NCBI RefSeq assembly: GCF_905220415.1 | Contig: NC_059546.1 | Span: 10,980,001 to 11,044,000 of the forward strand | Direction: 5' to 3' | DNA: 64,000 bases | DNA from: Colias croceus | Taxonomy: Eukaryota > Arthropoda > Insecta > Lepidoptera > Pieridae | Part shown: positions 49,431 through 61,757 of the stretch, in pieces | Position numbering within the stretch: position 1 is the first letter of the stretch | Layout of the letters: each line of letters starts with the position of its first letter | Notes under the pieces: model-generated | Told to the model about the DNA's origin: nothing | The model's input: only the letters and a program-made list of their open reading frames with translations | The model's database searches: none | Position numbers and translations under genes: made by a program

Positions 49431-50689
49431 AGTAAATCAGGACGGGAATACCAATTTTCATTAAAAAACTGTCTAGTTGATTCCCTGATTCTATTAACGA
49501 TCAGCTAAAGGTACAATAGAGAGGGGATAGCTATGCACTAGACCGAAAAATGCAGTTACTCGCCAATATTTCTTTTTGCCATTCCGTTTAACTTACCGTG
49601 GTATTTTTGCGATTCGTTCGGCCATTTTGGAATCTATTATAGACGAATAGAATGTATGAAAATGGAGATTTTATATTTTAATCTCAATATTTGCTATGAA
49701 CTTATCGAGTTATTATTGAAGTATCCTTATTCATAATATGTTTATCAAATTAAATTGCTGTTTTTGTAAAAAAATAAGTTTTATTAATTTTAATTTTCAA
49801 CACAAATTTTTCTTGAATTTCGGATAAAAACTCTAACAACATCACGCTACAAACAAAATATAGGTAAATATAAAAGTCAATAAAAAAAAAACTTTAATGC
49901 GTAGGTATTATAAAAGAACATAGATTGCTATCTTTTACTACCCTATCCATATTGCAATATTAAAAAAAAAATCTCTTAAGCCTATTTTTAATATAACATT
50001 GGAATGATCCTCATTTCCCGTCATCAACGTAAGAGCGGAAGCCGAGGGATGATACTCCATCTCGAGTTATATAAAAACCCTCATAAAATTCAAATTTGAC
50101 GCTAATACTTATTTTTAGACGTTCCCGATGATTTATTGGATTCGAATAAGTTGAGAGACGATCTTTTCATGCTGTAAATCAGTAAGTGTAAAGGTACATT
50201 AAAATAATGAAATAGAAAAAAAAGCACTATTGTAACTAACTAAGTATTATAAATTTAATTTGTTGGCATTTTGATTTTATATTCTAAAACTAAAAATAAT
50301 GTAGCTTCATTTAAGTAAACTATTTTAAAAAAGCGCGCTCTATCGAATTCCTGTTCACAATTTGACACTTTCACTTATTTAGAATTACTTAGTTTCGATT
50401 TTCCAATGGTTTCCTGTAATGTGTGTATTAGGTATTATTATTCGCCTCAAGTAAGTATAATATATAATTATTATAAAATAATGTGTTTATATTAAGCATC
50501 TCTAATTAATCGAATTATTTGTATTACCAGCATAGATTTATTGGCCTCTAATTTAAACTAATTTGTGAATCCAAATACATTATTGTAGATATGTGAATGT
50601 ACTGGTTGGTAGCTCTATTTTACCGTTAAATATAATAAATAATTAGTATTATTACGATCACAGTAAGCCTAAAATGAAAGTGATTCCCG

Positions 50690-50870
50690 TCAAGTGTTCC
50701 CAGGCAGTCGCAGCGGGCCGCTTCCGAGCAGGAAATGAATCGAATTTCCGCCACTGCACGCCTCCACGCTTCGTGTTCGCTGAACGAATGTCACGTCCAT
50801 TTGTGATACAAGAGTACATCCAATAGTTTCCAATCGGTTGTGACGTTTTGAAGTTCTTGAAATGTATTTA
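50690..50870. other. GC-richer intergenic block, possible regulatory DNA
   Basis: The composition is balanced (CAGTCGCAGCGGGCCGCTTC, GCCACTGCACGCCTCCACGC) within AT-rich flanks. The 78-codon minus-strand frame through it shows no protein-like pattern. It lies 4.7 kb upstream of the collagen-like gene. Confidence 0.3.
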
Positions 50871-51801
50871 TGACTAACTGCTTGCAATTTACTGAAAAAA
50901 AAATATCTAAACATGCACCATTGCATAAATTAGCCTTTAACTAAGATCAATAAGGTAAAAATAACTTTCTAGTTTATTTCTTTACTTCTAACATTTTGTG
51001 CGAAACTTGAATAACACCTCTATAAACTGCTCTAGAAGACTTTATAATGTATTTTTATTTCATCACAAAATCTGGTTCCTACGACGAAAACAAATATATA
51101 TTAAATCCAAAGGTCTCCTAATTATCCGCATTCATAAAATCCAATTAAAAACGTAAATTGGAACAAGGTTCAAGCACAAACGTAGGAGCAAATGTAAGAG
51201 GATTAAAAAATGATAAAAAGCCTAAAACGGCATTAGCCGGTCTGTTGAAGCCGGGACACCTCTATTTCATATAATAACGTCTTCGCAAATGATAGCGTTC
51301 TTGATTTAATTTAAATTATGATGTTTCACATCTTTGTTGCTATTAATTCAAAAATATTTTTAACGCTAGTAAGTTTAAGTGTAATACATATTGATTGTAA
51401 TTTAGATACCAAATAAATAAATATTATGCGATAGTATTGTTTACCTTACATGATAGGGCTCGGCTAGGAAAACCCATTTATCATTAAAAATATTCAAAAG
51501 CGCAATTAAGAAATTAGGAGCGTAAAATTGGGAGTACGATGTAACTTAACATTATAGAACATTAGTACAATGTGATTTGGTAGCATTACATTCATAATTA
51601 GGGTGCTAATAGACAGATCGTGTTCCACTTTAGCTAATGAGCGAGGGATTTTTTATAATTCAATTGGTTTTGCTTCGTTTCGGGTGCGACTGGTAATATC
51701 ACTTTAATCAGGGGAATGGAATGCGATTTTCTTATTGTTTCAGACGACACTTATGTAGGATTGCATCTTCTAGTTTTTATATGTAATGGAGCAAAGAAAA
51801 A

Positions 51802-52083
51802 TACGGATTTTTAACCGACTTCAAAAAAAAGGAGGAGGTTATCAATTCGGCCGGTATATTTTTTTTTTTTTTATGTATGTACACCGATCACTCCGAGGTT
51901 TCTGAACCGATTTACGTGATTCTTTTTTTGTTCGATGCGGGATGGTGTCAAATTGGTCCCATAAAAATTTTATTCGGATAGGCCCAGTAGTTTTTATTTT
52001 ATGAGCATTTTTGTCTGTAGGTATTTGTAAATTTTGCAAGTGCAAGTTTGAAGTCGGTTGTTTTTAACGTAGTTATCACTTGT
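51802..52083 (-). repeat. 281-bp dispersed element, copy 2 (inverted)
   Basis: This is the reverse complement of the copy at 45817-46097 with few differences, including matching outer words (TACGGATTTTTAACCGACTT at the left end, ACGTAGTTATCACTTGT at the right). Confidence 0.8.
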
Positions 52084-52117
52084 TCGTTTGTAAGCTAATG
52101 TAATTTACTATCTGTGA

Positions 52118-52302
52118 CCCGCAGTTTTACCCGCATTTCTTCGCAGAAGCGAAGATCAATAGGGATTGGTCTTAGCGTGATCAAATATGCCTATAGCTAT
52201 ATATTTATCACTGAACGATTTTTTTCAAATCGGACACATAGTTCTAGAGATTAGCGCGTTCAACCAACCAAACTCTCTCAGCTTTATAATATTAGTATAG
52301 AT
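52118..52302 (-). repeat. Helitron-like repeat, family A
   Basis: A minus-strand copy with GTGACCCGCAGTTTTACCCG at the left, GGTCTTAGCGTGATCAAAT inside, and AGCTTTATAATATTAGTATA at the right. Confidence 0.6.
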
Positions 52303-52344
52303 TGCTTAGCTTTTTTAATGATTTTTTTTTTATTTTTTTTATTA

Positions 52345-52425
52345 CAGAGCAAGCAAAGGAGCAGGTGGGCCACCTGATGTTAAGTGGTCACCACCGCCCA
52401 TAAACACTTGTAACACTAGAAGTTA
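52345..52425 (+). repeat. lepidopteran dispersed repeat fragment
   Basis: GCCACCTGATGTTAAGTGGT followed by CACCACCGCCCATAAACACT is the core of a very common repeat in moth and butterfly genomes, often seen in LINE-derived tails. Only about 80 bases remain here. Confidence 0.65.
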
Positions 52426-53493
52426 TTGTGATTATTAATATTCACCTACATAAATTATTTTAGGTTAATTTATTTTCCTAAACTGTGACAGCTACAAAAA
52501 TCAAAAGCAATAGGAATATGGGAATATCTTTATACTGAAGTTTGACTAAAATCAATACAAAATAACTTCTAGTTATAATAAAGTTATACAGTATGAACTA
52601 CCACCACGTTAGTTGATGTCGTCTGGTGACAATACATCACAATTGGCTCAGATTAACGGCCCTGCTCCATTAGCAAATCGTAAATTTAAATTAAAATTGT
52701 ACTGTGTGATTGGTTTTTATTGTCGATATCGAAACTTAATGATTATGTACCTTATTATAGGCTGTTACTATGAGTAGGCAGTAATAGTCAGATATTATGA
52801 TAAAGGGGTCATTTCTCGTACCTATTAAATAAATTATTGTACTTTATCGAATTTATCTCTATCGAAGTTACTTAGAAAAAAAATTCACCAACAGAGAGCT
52901 GATTCCTGAATTTATTTTGTATTTTTCCGCTTAAAAAATTGTACATTTAATGTAAGCATCTGGCAGTTAAATGCAAATAGAAGATATACGCCAAATTATT
53001 ATTAAGACGTATGAGTTATTTAAACAGAAGGCGCTAGCTTTTAACCTGTACTTTTAACCTAGGACATCTTACGACCTATATAGTAAGCAATTGAAAATAA
53101 ATTAGTATTCCTGTCACATATAAATGTCTAGTTTATTTCAATTGTCTATAATTTGTCGTCATTGTGAGCCAATCAGAACACAGATAAATGACGCGTAAAA
53201 GCTTCATTCATTCATGAATTGTGAACATTATTACATATAAGGTACCTATTTATAAGATACATACGGATAGTAATATAAAATTAATTATCTACTCTCTGAA
53301 AATCGCGATGTTTATGTATTTTATCGAATTGAACAAAATAGCCCCGATATTTTTAATTTTGTCAATTCGGACAGAGGTCGATATGGACATCTGTGACAGC
53401 AATTACAAACAAAAAAAGAAAAGAATGCTTTAATTATATTGAAATTGGCATTTTGTTAGAAAAATCTTGTTAAGATTGCTGCCTGTCGTATTT

Positions 53494-53701
53494 AGGCTGG
53501 TTGCAGAGCTTGACCGACCGTCAGTGCGTACCGTCGGTCCTGACAATACGCATCAACAATTGTATGACTATGACACTAATGCGCATGACAATACGCGTGC
53601 GTATGGTCGGTCTAGCTATGAACGGGTTTATGAATTTCCATACATATGACAAGCGCGACTGACGTACGCACTGATGGTCGGTCAAGCTCTGAAACCAGCC
53701 T
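53494..53701. mobile_element. 208-bp MITE
   Basis: AGGCTGGTT(G/T)CAGAGCTTGA and the following CCGACC(G/A)TCAGTGCGTA are inverted at the two ends, about 38 bases with two mismatches. The inner part is CG-rich. The open frame 53467-53649 is a by-product. Confidence 0.8.
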
Positions 53702-55489
53702 TAAAGCAAAGACAGTCGAATTTAAATGTTTTGTTTGTATGAAATTACATATCTGATATTATGTACTAAATGTTATACTTACATATTGAAAAATTAGATA
53801 AGTCTATCTGAAATTATCAAACAATATTATATAGAGCGCTGCGTAGAGCAGTTTTTCTTATTGGACGATATAATGTCATTGTGATTATTTTAATGATTCA
53901 TTATTTTCATGATTCATTATTTTCATTTATTTATGTTTTACAAAAAGAATCAAGTAAATTTTAATACAAAATAATGGTATAGAATATCGATGTAATACAG
54001 TGAGGCAAAACGGGTTGTTACAAGCATATTTAAATAATTACTACTAAGAATTCTTGTATGGTCCTTATTATAAAAGGAATTCCAAAAACCATTTAGCGTT
54101 CCAAGTAATTTCTTTCACTCAAAGTGAATAAAGCCAGAAGACTCAGTCCAGATAATTCCATATAACGATTTATCTCACGCCACGGCTCTGAGACGAGATC
54201 CCGGATCGCTAAGATTTATTCGTCTAGGAAGGGGATGAGACGCCCCAAGGTTAAAGAATCTGCATTTTTATCTAAACGCCGTGTCCTTACGTGATTATGT
54301 TGACGGTTGGTACAGTTTAAATGTTTTTAGTAAAAAAAATTGAGTTTTTAATGTCACTCACTATTGGGCTATAAAGTCTTATCAGAATTACAAAGATAAA
54401 AAAATCAAAGTACTATTTAAATATTTAAGTACTATGGAATTTATACGTGAATCAAAAAGAAGAAAGATAATTTTTTGTCGTCTAATCTGCACAAATTCAA
54501 TTTCTATGTATTGTATCTGTAATTTTTAGCAAATGTATTATTATGTGTCTGAACGCAATATATTATAAACAATAAAAATAATAAAATATCTATCTATTTG
54601 TCTGCAAGTCTGCTCTTCACTCTGTTATCACTACCTACTTGGGTGTGCTATTACTTATGTACATTAAAATAAATAATAATCTTTATTTACTTTATTATGT
54701 TCATATAATACAAACGTTTATTTTAACCGCCAAGAACTACCGAAAGCACCAACTCGCCTCCAAAACTACCTACAATTTATCTTAATATAAAACAAGGTTT
54801 ATACTGGTGATCAGCAAACGGTTTATTTGCAATATAAATGCTAATTCGCTTGCTTATTGTCACCCGGCTGCGTTTGAAATAATTCCTGTATTGACTATTG
54901 GTGCAACATACAGAGTCATGAATATTTATGAGACGGTTTAGAAGTCAAATGTCGCTTGGGGAAGTTTGCAAATGGGAATCGTTTTATTAAAGGTTAAGAT
55001 GCAATGAACTATATTATCAATATCGTAAGTATTAACTTGTAAAAAGGCGTATATAATACAATATACATACAGTTATTAAATTAGATCAATTTTGTTTAAG
55101 TTAAAGAGAAAATTGGTAGAAACTTTACAGGTGCAACTAATAAAAGTGTTAAAAAAATTAGTTAAAAGTCATTGGTTAAAAATTGATGAGCTTCACCTGT
55201 AATATAACCTACATGTTTGTATAATGTTGCTCCCCAAGTGTACTCCTTTTGACTCGATTTTGTCTATGAACAAGGATCGGTGACACTAAAATAATTTCGT
55301 TTAAACCTTCTTTATAGTTTTTTTTTTAAACTATACTTATTTATTGCTCTATAAGCGATTGCGGTCTTTGAACGTCACGTTTACGTTATATAGAAAAGAA
55401 ACGAAACAAGTGAAATGATAATCTAATAATATACTAGATATCCAAAATCATGTTCCCCTTTACTACTAAATCTCTGGTAACAGCGCAAT

Positions 55490-55681
55490 GTTCACTGACA
55501 TTGATTCCCAGTAACATCCGCCACGCACGTCCATCACATTCGGAAGGGTACTCTAATCGACACTAGAAGGGCGGTTAGCGTCGGACAAGTCACTTCCCTC
55601 GGGAGCCAGTCGCCGACAGCAGCATAGCCGGACTGAACGCGCTCACAGCTCAACCCTACCCTACTGAATGGATACGCCATC
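55490..55681 (+). promoter_or_regulatory. promoter and 5' leader of the collagen-like gene
   Basis: This is a GC/CpG-rich stretch directly before the ATG (GCCAGTCGCCGACAGCAGCA, GACTGAACGCGCTCACAGC), contrasting sharply with AT-rich upstream DNA. The exact start site is not resolved. Confidence 0.5.
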
Positions 55682-55754
55682 ATGGGGAGTGACAGACCGA
55701 GTAACCCGTGTTATTGTGTGGTGCAAGTGTGTTTCTGTGTGTTTTTCCTGCTAG
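55668..55754 (+). promoter_or_regulatory. overlapping upstream ORF
   Basis: An ATG 14 bases before the main start, in another frame and in good context (GAATGG), reads 28 codons and stops at 55752-55754 inside the main frame. Ribosomes starting there cannot simply reinitiate at the main ATG, so translation of the collagen-like protein may be restrained. Leaky scanning would be needed. Confidence 0.5.
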
Positions 55755-55919
55755 GTTGTGGATTTGTGGCGGTACGGCAGCAGGCGCTGGAGCAGCGGCT
55801 GCAGGTGCTGGAGGAGCAGCAGCTTATGTTAGAGCAGCTGGTGAGGCCAGCTACTACGCGGAAGGCGGAAGTTCCGAGACGAGTGAGGAGAGATGCCACG
55901 GACTGCGTCTGCCCAGCAG
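55682..55919 (+). CDS. membrane-anchored (MACIT-type) collagen-like protein, first coding exon
   Basis: The start ATCATGG is in good context. Residues 1-10 are short and cytoplasmic. Residues 11-31 (YCVVQVCFCVFFLLGCGFVA) form a membrane anchor with no signal-peptidase-like end. Residues 32-54 (Gln/Leu/Glu-rich, LEQRLQVLEEQQLMLEQL) form a coiled coil. Residues 66-70 (RRVRR, before D71) are a furin-type site, and 75-80 read CVCPAG with the last Gly codon split at donor G|GTAAGG. Anchor, coiled coil, furin site and then Pro-Ala-Gly leading into the next exon is the layout of transmembrane collagens (XIII, XXIII, XXV in vertebrates and insect relatives). No Gly-x-y exon is seen in the remaining 8 kb, so the collagen call is inference; another shed type II membrane protein is possible. 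Confidence 0.65.
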
Positions 55920-56479
55920 GTAAGGTTTAGCTTTTAGAAGAAATTTGAAAACCTGTCTTTGGTTTTATGTCTTTAATTTATGTCAAGTAGTTGATGTAAT
56001 AAGGTCAATTTAAAAGTTATGTTTTCTATATAATATAAAAAAAATTTCGATTCCAGAAGATTCTGATGAAATAAAGAGTTGGAAAATAGTGTTTATTACT
56101 ACTTTAGCACGATACCACGTATTTAATGTATACGTTTTTAAATGCCTAGTTTCTTTTATGGCATAAAAAGATCGTATCGTAAACAGAGGGAAAAGAAAGA
56201 AATTAGAGACAGAAGAAGCTTTATTATGATTTATTTAGTAAAACTGCGAACCCGGAATTGAAAACATTTTTATGCGTGGAATTACAAATTTTAATGCCAA
56301 AAGGTTGTATTCGGAAAGTTTTAATAGCATCACTGTGTATTTACGATGTAAATAAAACATAACACAATGCAACATTAACAATTGAACAGGCTTTGAATAA
56401 CAATTCTACACAGCGTTGAAAGTATATGTCTCGCTAGGCAATTTATTTCTAGACATTGTATAAGAGGTAGCATTTCAAA

Positions 56480-57330
56480 ACGTCGATCACTCGAGCGATT
56501 TCACAGCGACAATTAACAAAATTAATATCGGTTCTCTCTAAACACAATCAGCGTCCGCAAGCTTGCCGCAGAGCCGATACGGACATATTGTGTAACTGCG
56601 ACCACTTTACAATATCCGCAGATAAACTCAATTGGGACACCATCGTCCTCTCCTGCACTCGATAAGCAACCTTAACCCTTCTAGGATAAGTCACAATTCC
56701 TCAAACCGTTTTCGGCAGTCCCTACGCCGCGTTTCTACGAGGCATCGCGACGAGACAAATTGTAATGCTCTATTGTAACAGCCATTACAGTTAATGGCTC
56801 AATAAGGAGTATTGAAAACGTTCGGATCGCGGCCGGGCCTACCATTGGAGATTATTGAATTTAACACGCGCTGCAGGGCCGTGCGAAGGGAAGTATGTTG
56901 ACCTCCGCCGGATATTAAAAATGGCTCCTTAAATTGGTTCACAGATTTGTTATCGACGGCATATTGCACGTTTCCGTCGACTTTCCAATTGAACTCCGGC
57001 AAGTCGTCATCGAACGTGGCTCTGATGTTAATAGACTTTTCGAGGGCCATCTCTCCGGGCGAGATTGATGAAAATTCCGCCGAAAAAAGGATGCGGGATT
57101 TGAAGTTTTTCTTGAAAAAATCAGCAGACGAACGATCGCTAATTACCTCTTATTGTTGGCGCGCGAAATAAAGGCTTAATTGTCAGAAGTTTGCAGTGAC
57201 TTCGATCCCCTTATCTGAGGCGCCACGAGCTCAAATTAAAGAAACCCTCCAATAGATCTTTCCGTCCAAGTTTTGCGCAGATTTAGTTACTGTCGGTGAC
57301 GACTTTTGTTTGTAAGGCTTGACTTCGAGC
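56480..57330. other. GC-richer intronic block, candidate enhancer or unrecognised exon
   Basis: This 0.85-kb stretch has clearly higher G+C than the intron around it and no repeat resemblance. It includes a minus-strand frame open from 57149 to the stop at 56799 (116 sense codons; ATG at 57050 gives MALEKSINIRATFDDDLPEF). The peptide is not recognised. A plus-strand frame (56947-57171) overlaps it, so at most one can be real. Conserved regulatory DNA of the collagen-like gene is at least as likely. Confidence 0.35.
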
Positions 57331-58740
57331 ACCTTTCTTTGTTAACGCTACCTTTCAACAGTTACTAAATTAACATTTTAAATTATCTACTTATTTCTTT
57401 GTTTACTTCAAATATCTGACTGAAATTAGGTAGGTGCGTGACTTTTATCATGATAAAACCTCTAAATGGAAATTAAAAAAAAAAAAAAACAAAATACTAT
57501 GTCTACTTATCGTCATTTACCAAACCGTAGCAGCGTCAATGCTACAATCGATTTTGAAGACCATATTGATAAAATTCCTCCACTATTGTTCAAGCATACA
57601 GCACTCGGGAATTTCATTAAAATTTTTAATCTGCCCGCTAAGAATAGAAGTCATAAGTAATATATGGTGCTCGTGAGAACTTGGCACGTTCTCCTCCGGG
57701 GGGAGCCATAAATTGTTGGTAATTGTTACATTGCTCCTCCACCGCACATCTTGTAGTGTTGTTTCAAATCGTATTAGTTTTGCGAAGCTCTCGTCTTGTT
57801 TGTGAGGAACAATGCGAAATAAATTGTGTTTGGCAGCGTAATGAATTATGTTTATCTAATCTGCTACGAAATGTTTTGTTGCAAGCTACGAGCGCTACGA
57901 TACGAAGTCTACGCTATTTCTATTGTTTTTTTTCGGAAATTAATTTGCGTAAATAAATTTTTATTACGCAAATTAATTTAAGTAATACATACATTAATTA
58001 AACAATTATCTAAAATACTTTACAATTTATGCTACATTATTGTAATAAATAGGTATAAGCTTATTTTAACTATAGGTGTTGTTACAGAGGTACATGATTA
58101 CAAAGTACCAAATAAATGGAAAAATATGTACTTTTCATAAAAATAAACCGTATATTTTAAGAAATATTTGGAAAAATAATTTTTAAACGTTTAACGAAGT
58201 TAATTACGAGAGGAAGGGTTAAAAGGAATCTACAACATTAATTAAAAAGGGAAAGACAAAGTGGGTAATTAAAGACAGAAAATATTTAAATTGTACTTTA
58301 TTATTTTTACATGAAAGTATAATTTCAATGTTTGTTTTCTTTTTATTTACATAATATTTTATACGACATTACTGACCCATCGTAGAACGGAATATTCTTG
58401 ATGTATGTAGAGAAAAATATAAGATTTGATAAATATACCTTTTAATAAATTTAAAAATTGAATTTTGAATCGGAATCAATTTATTTCAGGTTGTTCTTAC
58501 TATTGAGCTGTTTGTTATCTCTCGCAATACATTATTGATTATACAATCTCTGAACCGACCTACTGTAAATTGTAATAATGTGGTACCTAATAAAGTAGGT
58601 ACACTCAATATTATCAGATGAAGTAAATTTATTGTAATTTCTAGAACAACAAATCCCTCTATTAAAGACTGCTAAAAATAGATATTATATCCGATTTAAT
58701 TTCTATCGTTTATTATTTCTACTGACAAATTGGAATCACG

Positions 58741-58923
58741 ACATAGTATAAAACAAAGTCGCTTTCTCTGTCCCTATTTCCCTTTGTATGCTTAAATTAA
58801 AACTACAAAACGGATTTTGATGCGGTTTTTTTTAATAGATAGAGTGATTCAAGAGGAAGGTTTTAGTATATAATTGATTAGGTTTTAAATAAAACGGGCG
58901 AAGCCGCGGGCGGTAAGCTAGTG
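58741..58923 (+). repeat. Helitron-like repeat, family D
   Basis: It has ACATAGTATAAAACAAAGTC, then ACGGATTTTGATGCGGTTTT and TTCAAGAGGAAGGTTTTAGT. It ends GCCGCGGGCGGTAAGCTAGT. It is the most complete copy of this type. Confidence 0.65.
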
Positions 58924-61213
58924 ATCCATAATGTAATATTATGTTAACATAGAAAATTGCATAGGTACTATTAAGTAAATAAATTTATTTAAAATATTCT
59001 GATATTTCCTGCATTTTTCTTCTACATTACTCTGTTGAGACATACAAACCGAAATCGGTTCAGCAATTCACGAGAACCATAACTAAATTAGGTATTAATT
59101 TTTACGCACCTGTGCTTCTAATAACAGACAGCTATATGTGGCTATATTGTAGTTTATGACATTACACGGACATAAAGCCCTGGAGGCGAGCCAAGCTAAG
59201 CACTCAATACTCTGATAGATTTACTGCTCTGCATAAGGGCCTATCCAGTTAAAGAGAGAAACTATGTCTGTGATATAGCAGTCCTAAAGAGACTTGACTG
59301 CGAAATTAGTACTCTCCTTTATATTAAATACATGTAGAGAATGGTATCTATGCTCCTCGCTTTTTCACTGCATATCACTTAAGGAAATAATATTACCAAG
59401 ATATTACCTATTTATTTATTTATATAATATGTCAAGTATTGTGCTTGTATTTATATTTTGATCAGACAGAGATTTCAGATATTTATGAACTTGGAAAAAT
59501 ATACTTATTTATTTTTGTTTGAATAAGCCTTAACTAATAGATTTAATATGAAATGAACGAAATAAGTATATCGTAAAACTCGAAAATATAAATATCATTT
59601 ATATATTTTTGCTGCCAGTGTGACAGATGATTAAGTCGGCTCTTATAAATTCATCTGTCAAGTGCGAAATAATGAGCCGACAAGAAATGATACGAGGCTC
59701 TGATGTTTTTGTGCACTTGCTTATTAATTCTGTTTTCACGGACAGATGAATTTGTAAAACATTATTTCAGTGAGACGATTTATTCAAAACGATCTGTATA
59801 TCTAAGGAGTAACTTCTTATTTGGTTGTGAACCAATATTTAATAAAATTTTGTAGTATACACATCTCTATAATAAATATAATGTTTGAGTGACATAAGAC
59901 TTGGCAACTCTTATAAAAATGTGTATAATAACAGGAAATATTTTATTTTCTGTATGTTATATAAACTGGATAACCTCAAAAACTACTAAACTGAAATTCA
60001 ACATTCTTTCACGAGTACATACAATATCATTCTCGACTTACATAAGTTTTATCCCAGTCCAACCCAAGCAAAGCCGGGTCGAAGTATTAAATAAACACCC
60101 AAAAGTTCCGGCAACTCGCAAAGAAATTTGGGACTATTACTGAACTGGTATTTACATAAATCAGGGGGTGACGGGATAAACCGGCGCAAACAAGTTTGTT
60201 ACAGTAATGAAAGGGACGCTTTTTGTTCCTACGATATATTACTCTATTTACATATAAATATATCTAGTATTGCATTAATTCATTAGGACTGGCAAAGTTT
60301 TAAACGGGGTTTTAAACATATCAGTTGTGATGAAAAGTTACTTTTTACATGTAAGTACATTCCTATTTCATTTCCTGCATTTCGTTATTTTGTTACCTTT
60401 GTACCTTTGAACCTACGACATCTGTCTTAGTACGTGTTTTATTTATTTCGTTTATATGAATAATGAACTATTAATATTTACGGAATTATCTCTATAATCC
60501 TAAGCTTTCTTAAAATATCTTCAGAATGAAACGTTTTTATTTCCTACAGAACCCTAAGCGTAAACAAACACTTCAATATTGCACATGAAGCAAAAATAAT
60601 GTATTTATGCACACTGACGCGTCTCAACACAAGATTTATCTCGACACGAGTCGCCGCGTATTTCTAATATTTCTGAAACGCGCCTGAATCTCGCGAAAAG
60701 GCGACAAGTGTCAAACTCAGCACCGATACCCTCTTAACAACAAACTTTCAACTCTATACCCGTAATAACACGGTCCATATTCCTAACAAAATCCTGTAAT
60801 TTGCACTCGCCTTGTGGTATTCCAATATTTCAACAACATGCATTGCGAAACAAAAAATAACTCTAGAAAAATGTACTTTATCTCGCTGAAATAGGATGCA
60901 GTTTTGAATGCGATAGCTGATAAAGATTACTTGATGATACATTTTTAAGTCGTTTGTGCCTTAGCATACGAATCGAGAATTAAATTTGAAAAGTCGGTGT
61001 ATTTCTTTTATTTATCAAGGCAAGCTTGTTTTGCGCTTCTGAAATATATTAACCGTGAAGAGATATTAATGTTACAAGGAAAATCCTTTCTTTTGGTGTA
61101 TTTCAGATAATTTCAAATTGTTTCCGTGGATCAGAAATATAATAAGTAAGTCAATCTGTAAACAAGAAAAATATTATACTTACGCTTTACTTACGTATAA
61201 TGTTTTACAGATG

Positions 61214-61757
61214 CACTATATGTTTTTAGGCCCGAAAAAGTGACATTCTTGTTTTATTGGATATATCTAAGGAGCTTCTCTTTTTAAATGCACGAGTAGA
61301 ACACCCAGAATTTCAAAAACACGATTTTTAAAAAAATATTTAAAATATTGGAATTTTCGCGGCCGAATGAGCTAAATAAATTCGTATAAAAAAAATAGAT
61401 ACACTGGATAATTTATTATGTTGCTAATATATGAAGCGATTACAGGCGCAAATTATCCCTTTTTGAAATTTTCGATATTGTCGATAGAGGCGAAAGTATT
61501 GTAATTTTTATTGATTTTCGTTTTTATTTTTTTATATTAAATGCAGGCGTTAGTAGAAGCTCTGTTTAGTACCAAAAGAAGCCTTGAAATGAGGTCTACA
61601 TGTGACAAAAATAGCACATTTTAAATATTTAAAAAAAAACGTGTTTTTGAAATAAAACTCTGGGTGTTCTACTCGTGCATTTGAAAAGGGAAGCTGCTTA
61701 GATATTTCCAATAAAACAAGAATGTCACTTTTTCGGGCCTAAAAACATAATATAGTG
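61214..61757. mobile_element. 544-bp foldback element with 5-bp target duplication
   Basis: Inverted arms of about 135 bases (61214-61349 and 61620-61757) begin CACTATA and share GTTTTTAGGCCCGAAAAAGT and CACGAGTAGAACACCCAGA. AGATG flanks both ends (61209-61213, 61758-61762). A 5-bp duplication with a CAC-starting tip recalls Transib, but the tip CACTATA is not the Transib consensus, so the superfamily is left open. No coding is present. Confidence 0.85.

Larger units (their letters stand above)
48217..55489. other. intergenic region before the collagen-like gene
   Basis: There are no supported genes. It contains Helitron-like and MITE copies listed separately, a GC-richer block at 50690-50870, and otherwise AT-rich sequence. 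Confidence 0.6.

Noticed and set aside
57434..57676. Overlapping 80- and 64-codon frames in the collagen-like intron
   Set aside because: Both depend on an A-run and have no homology signs. Two frames open together suggest chance.
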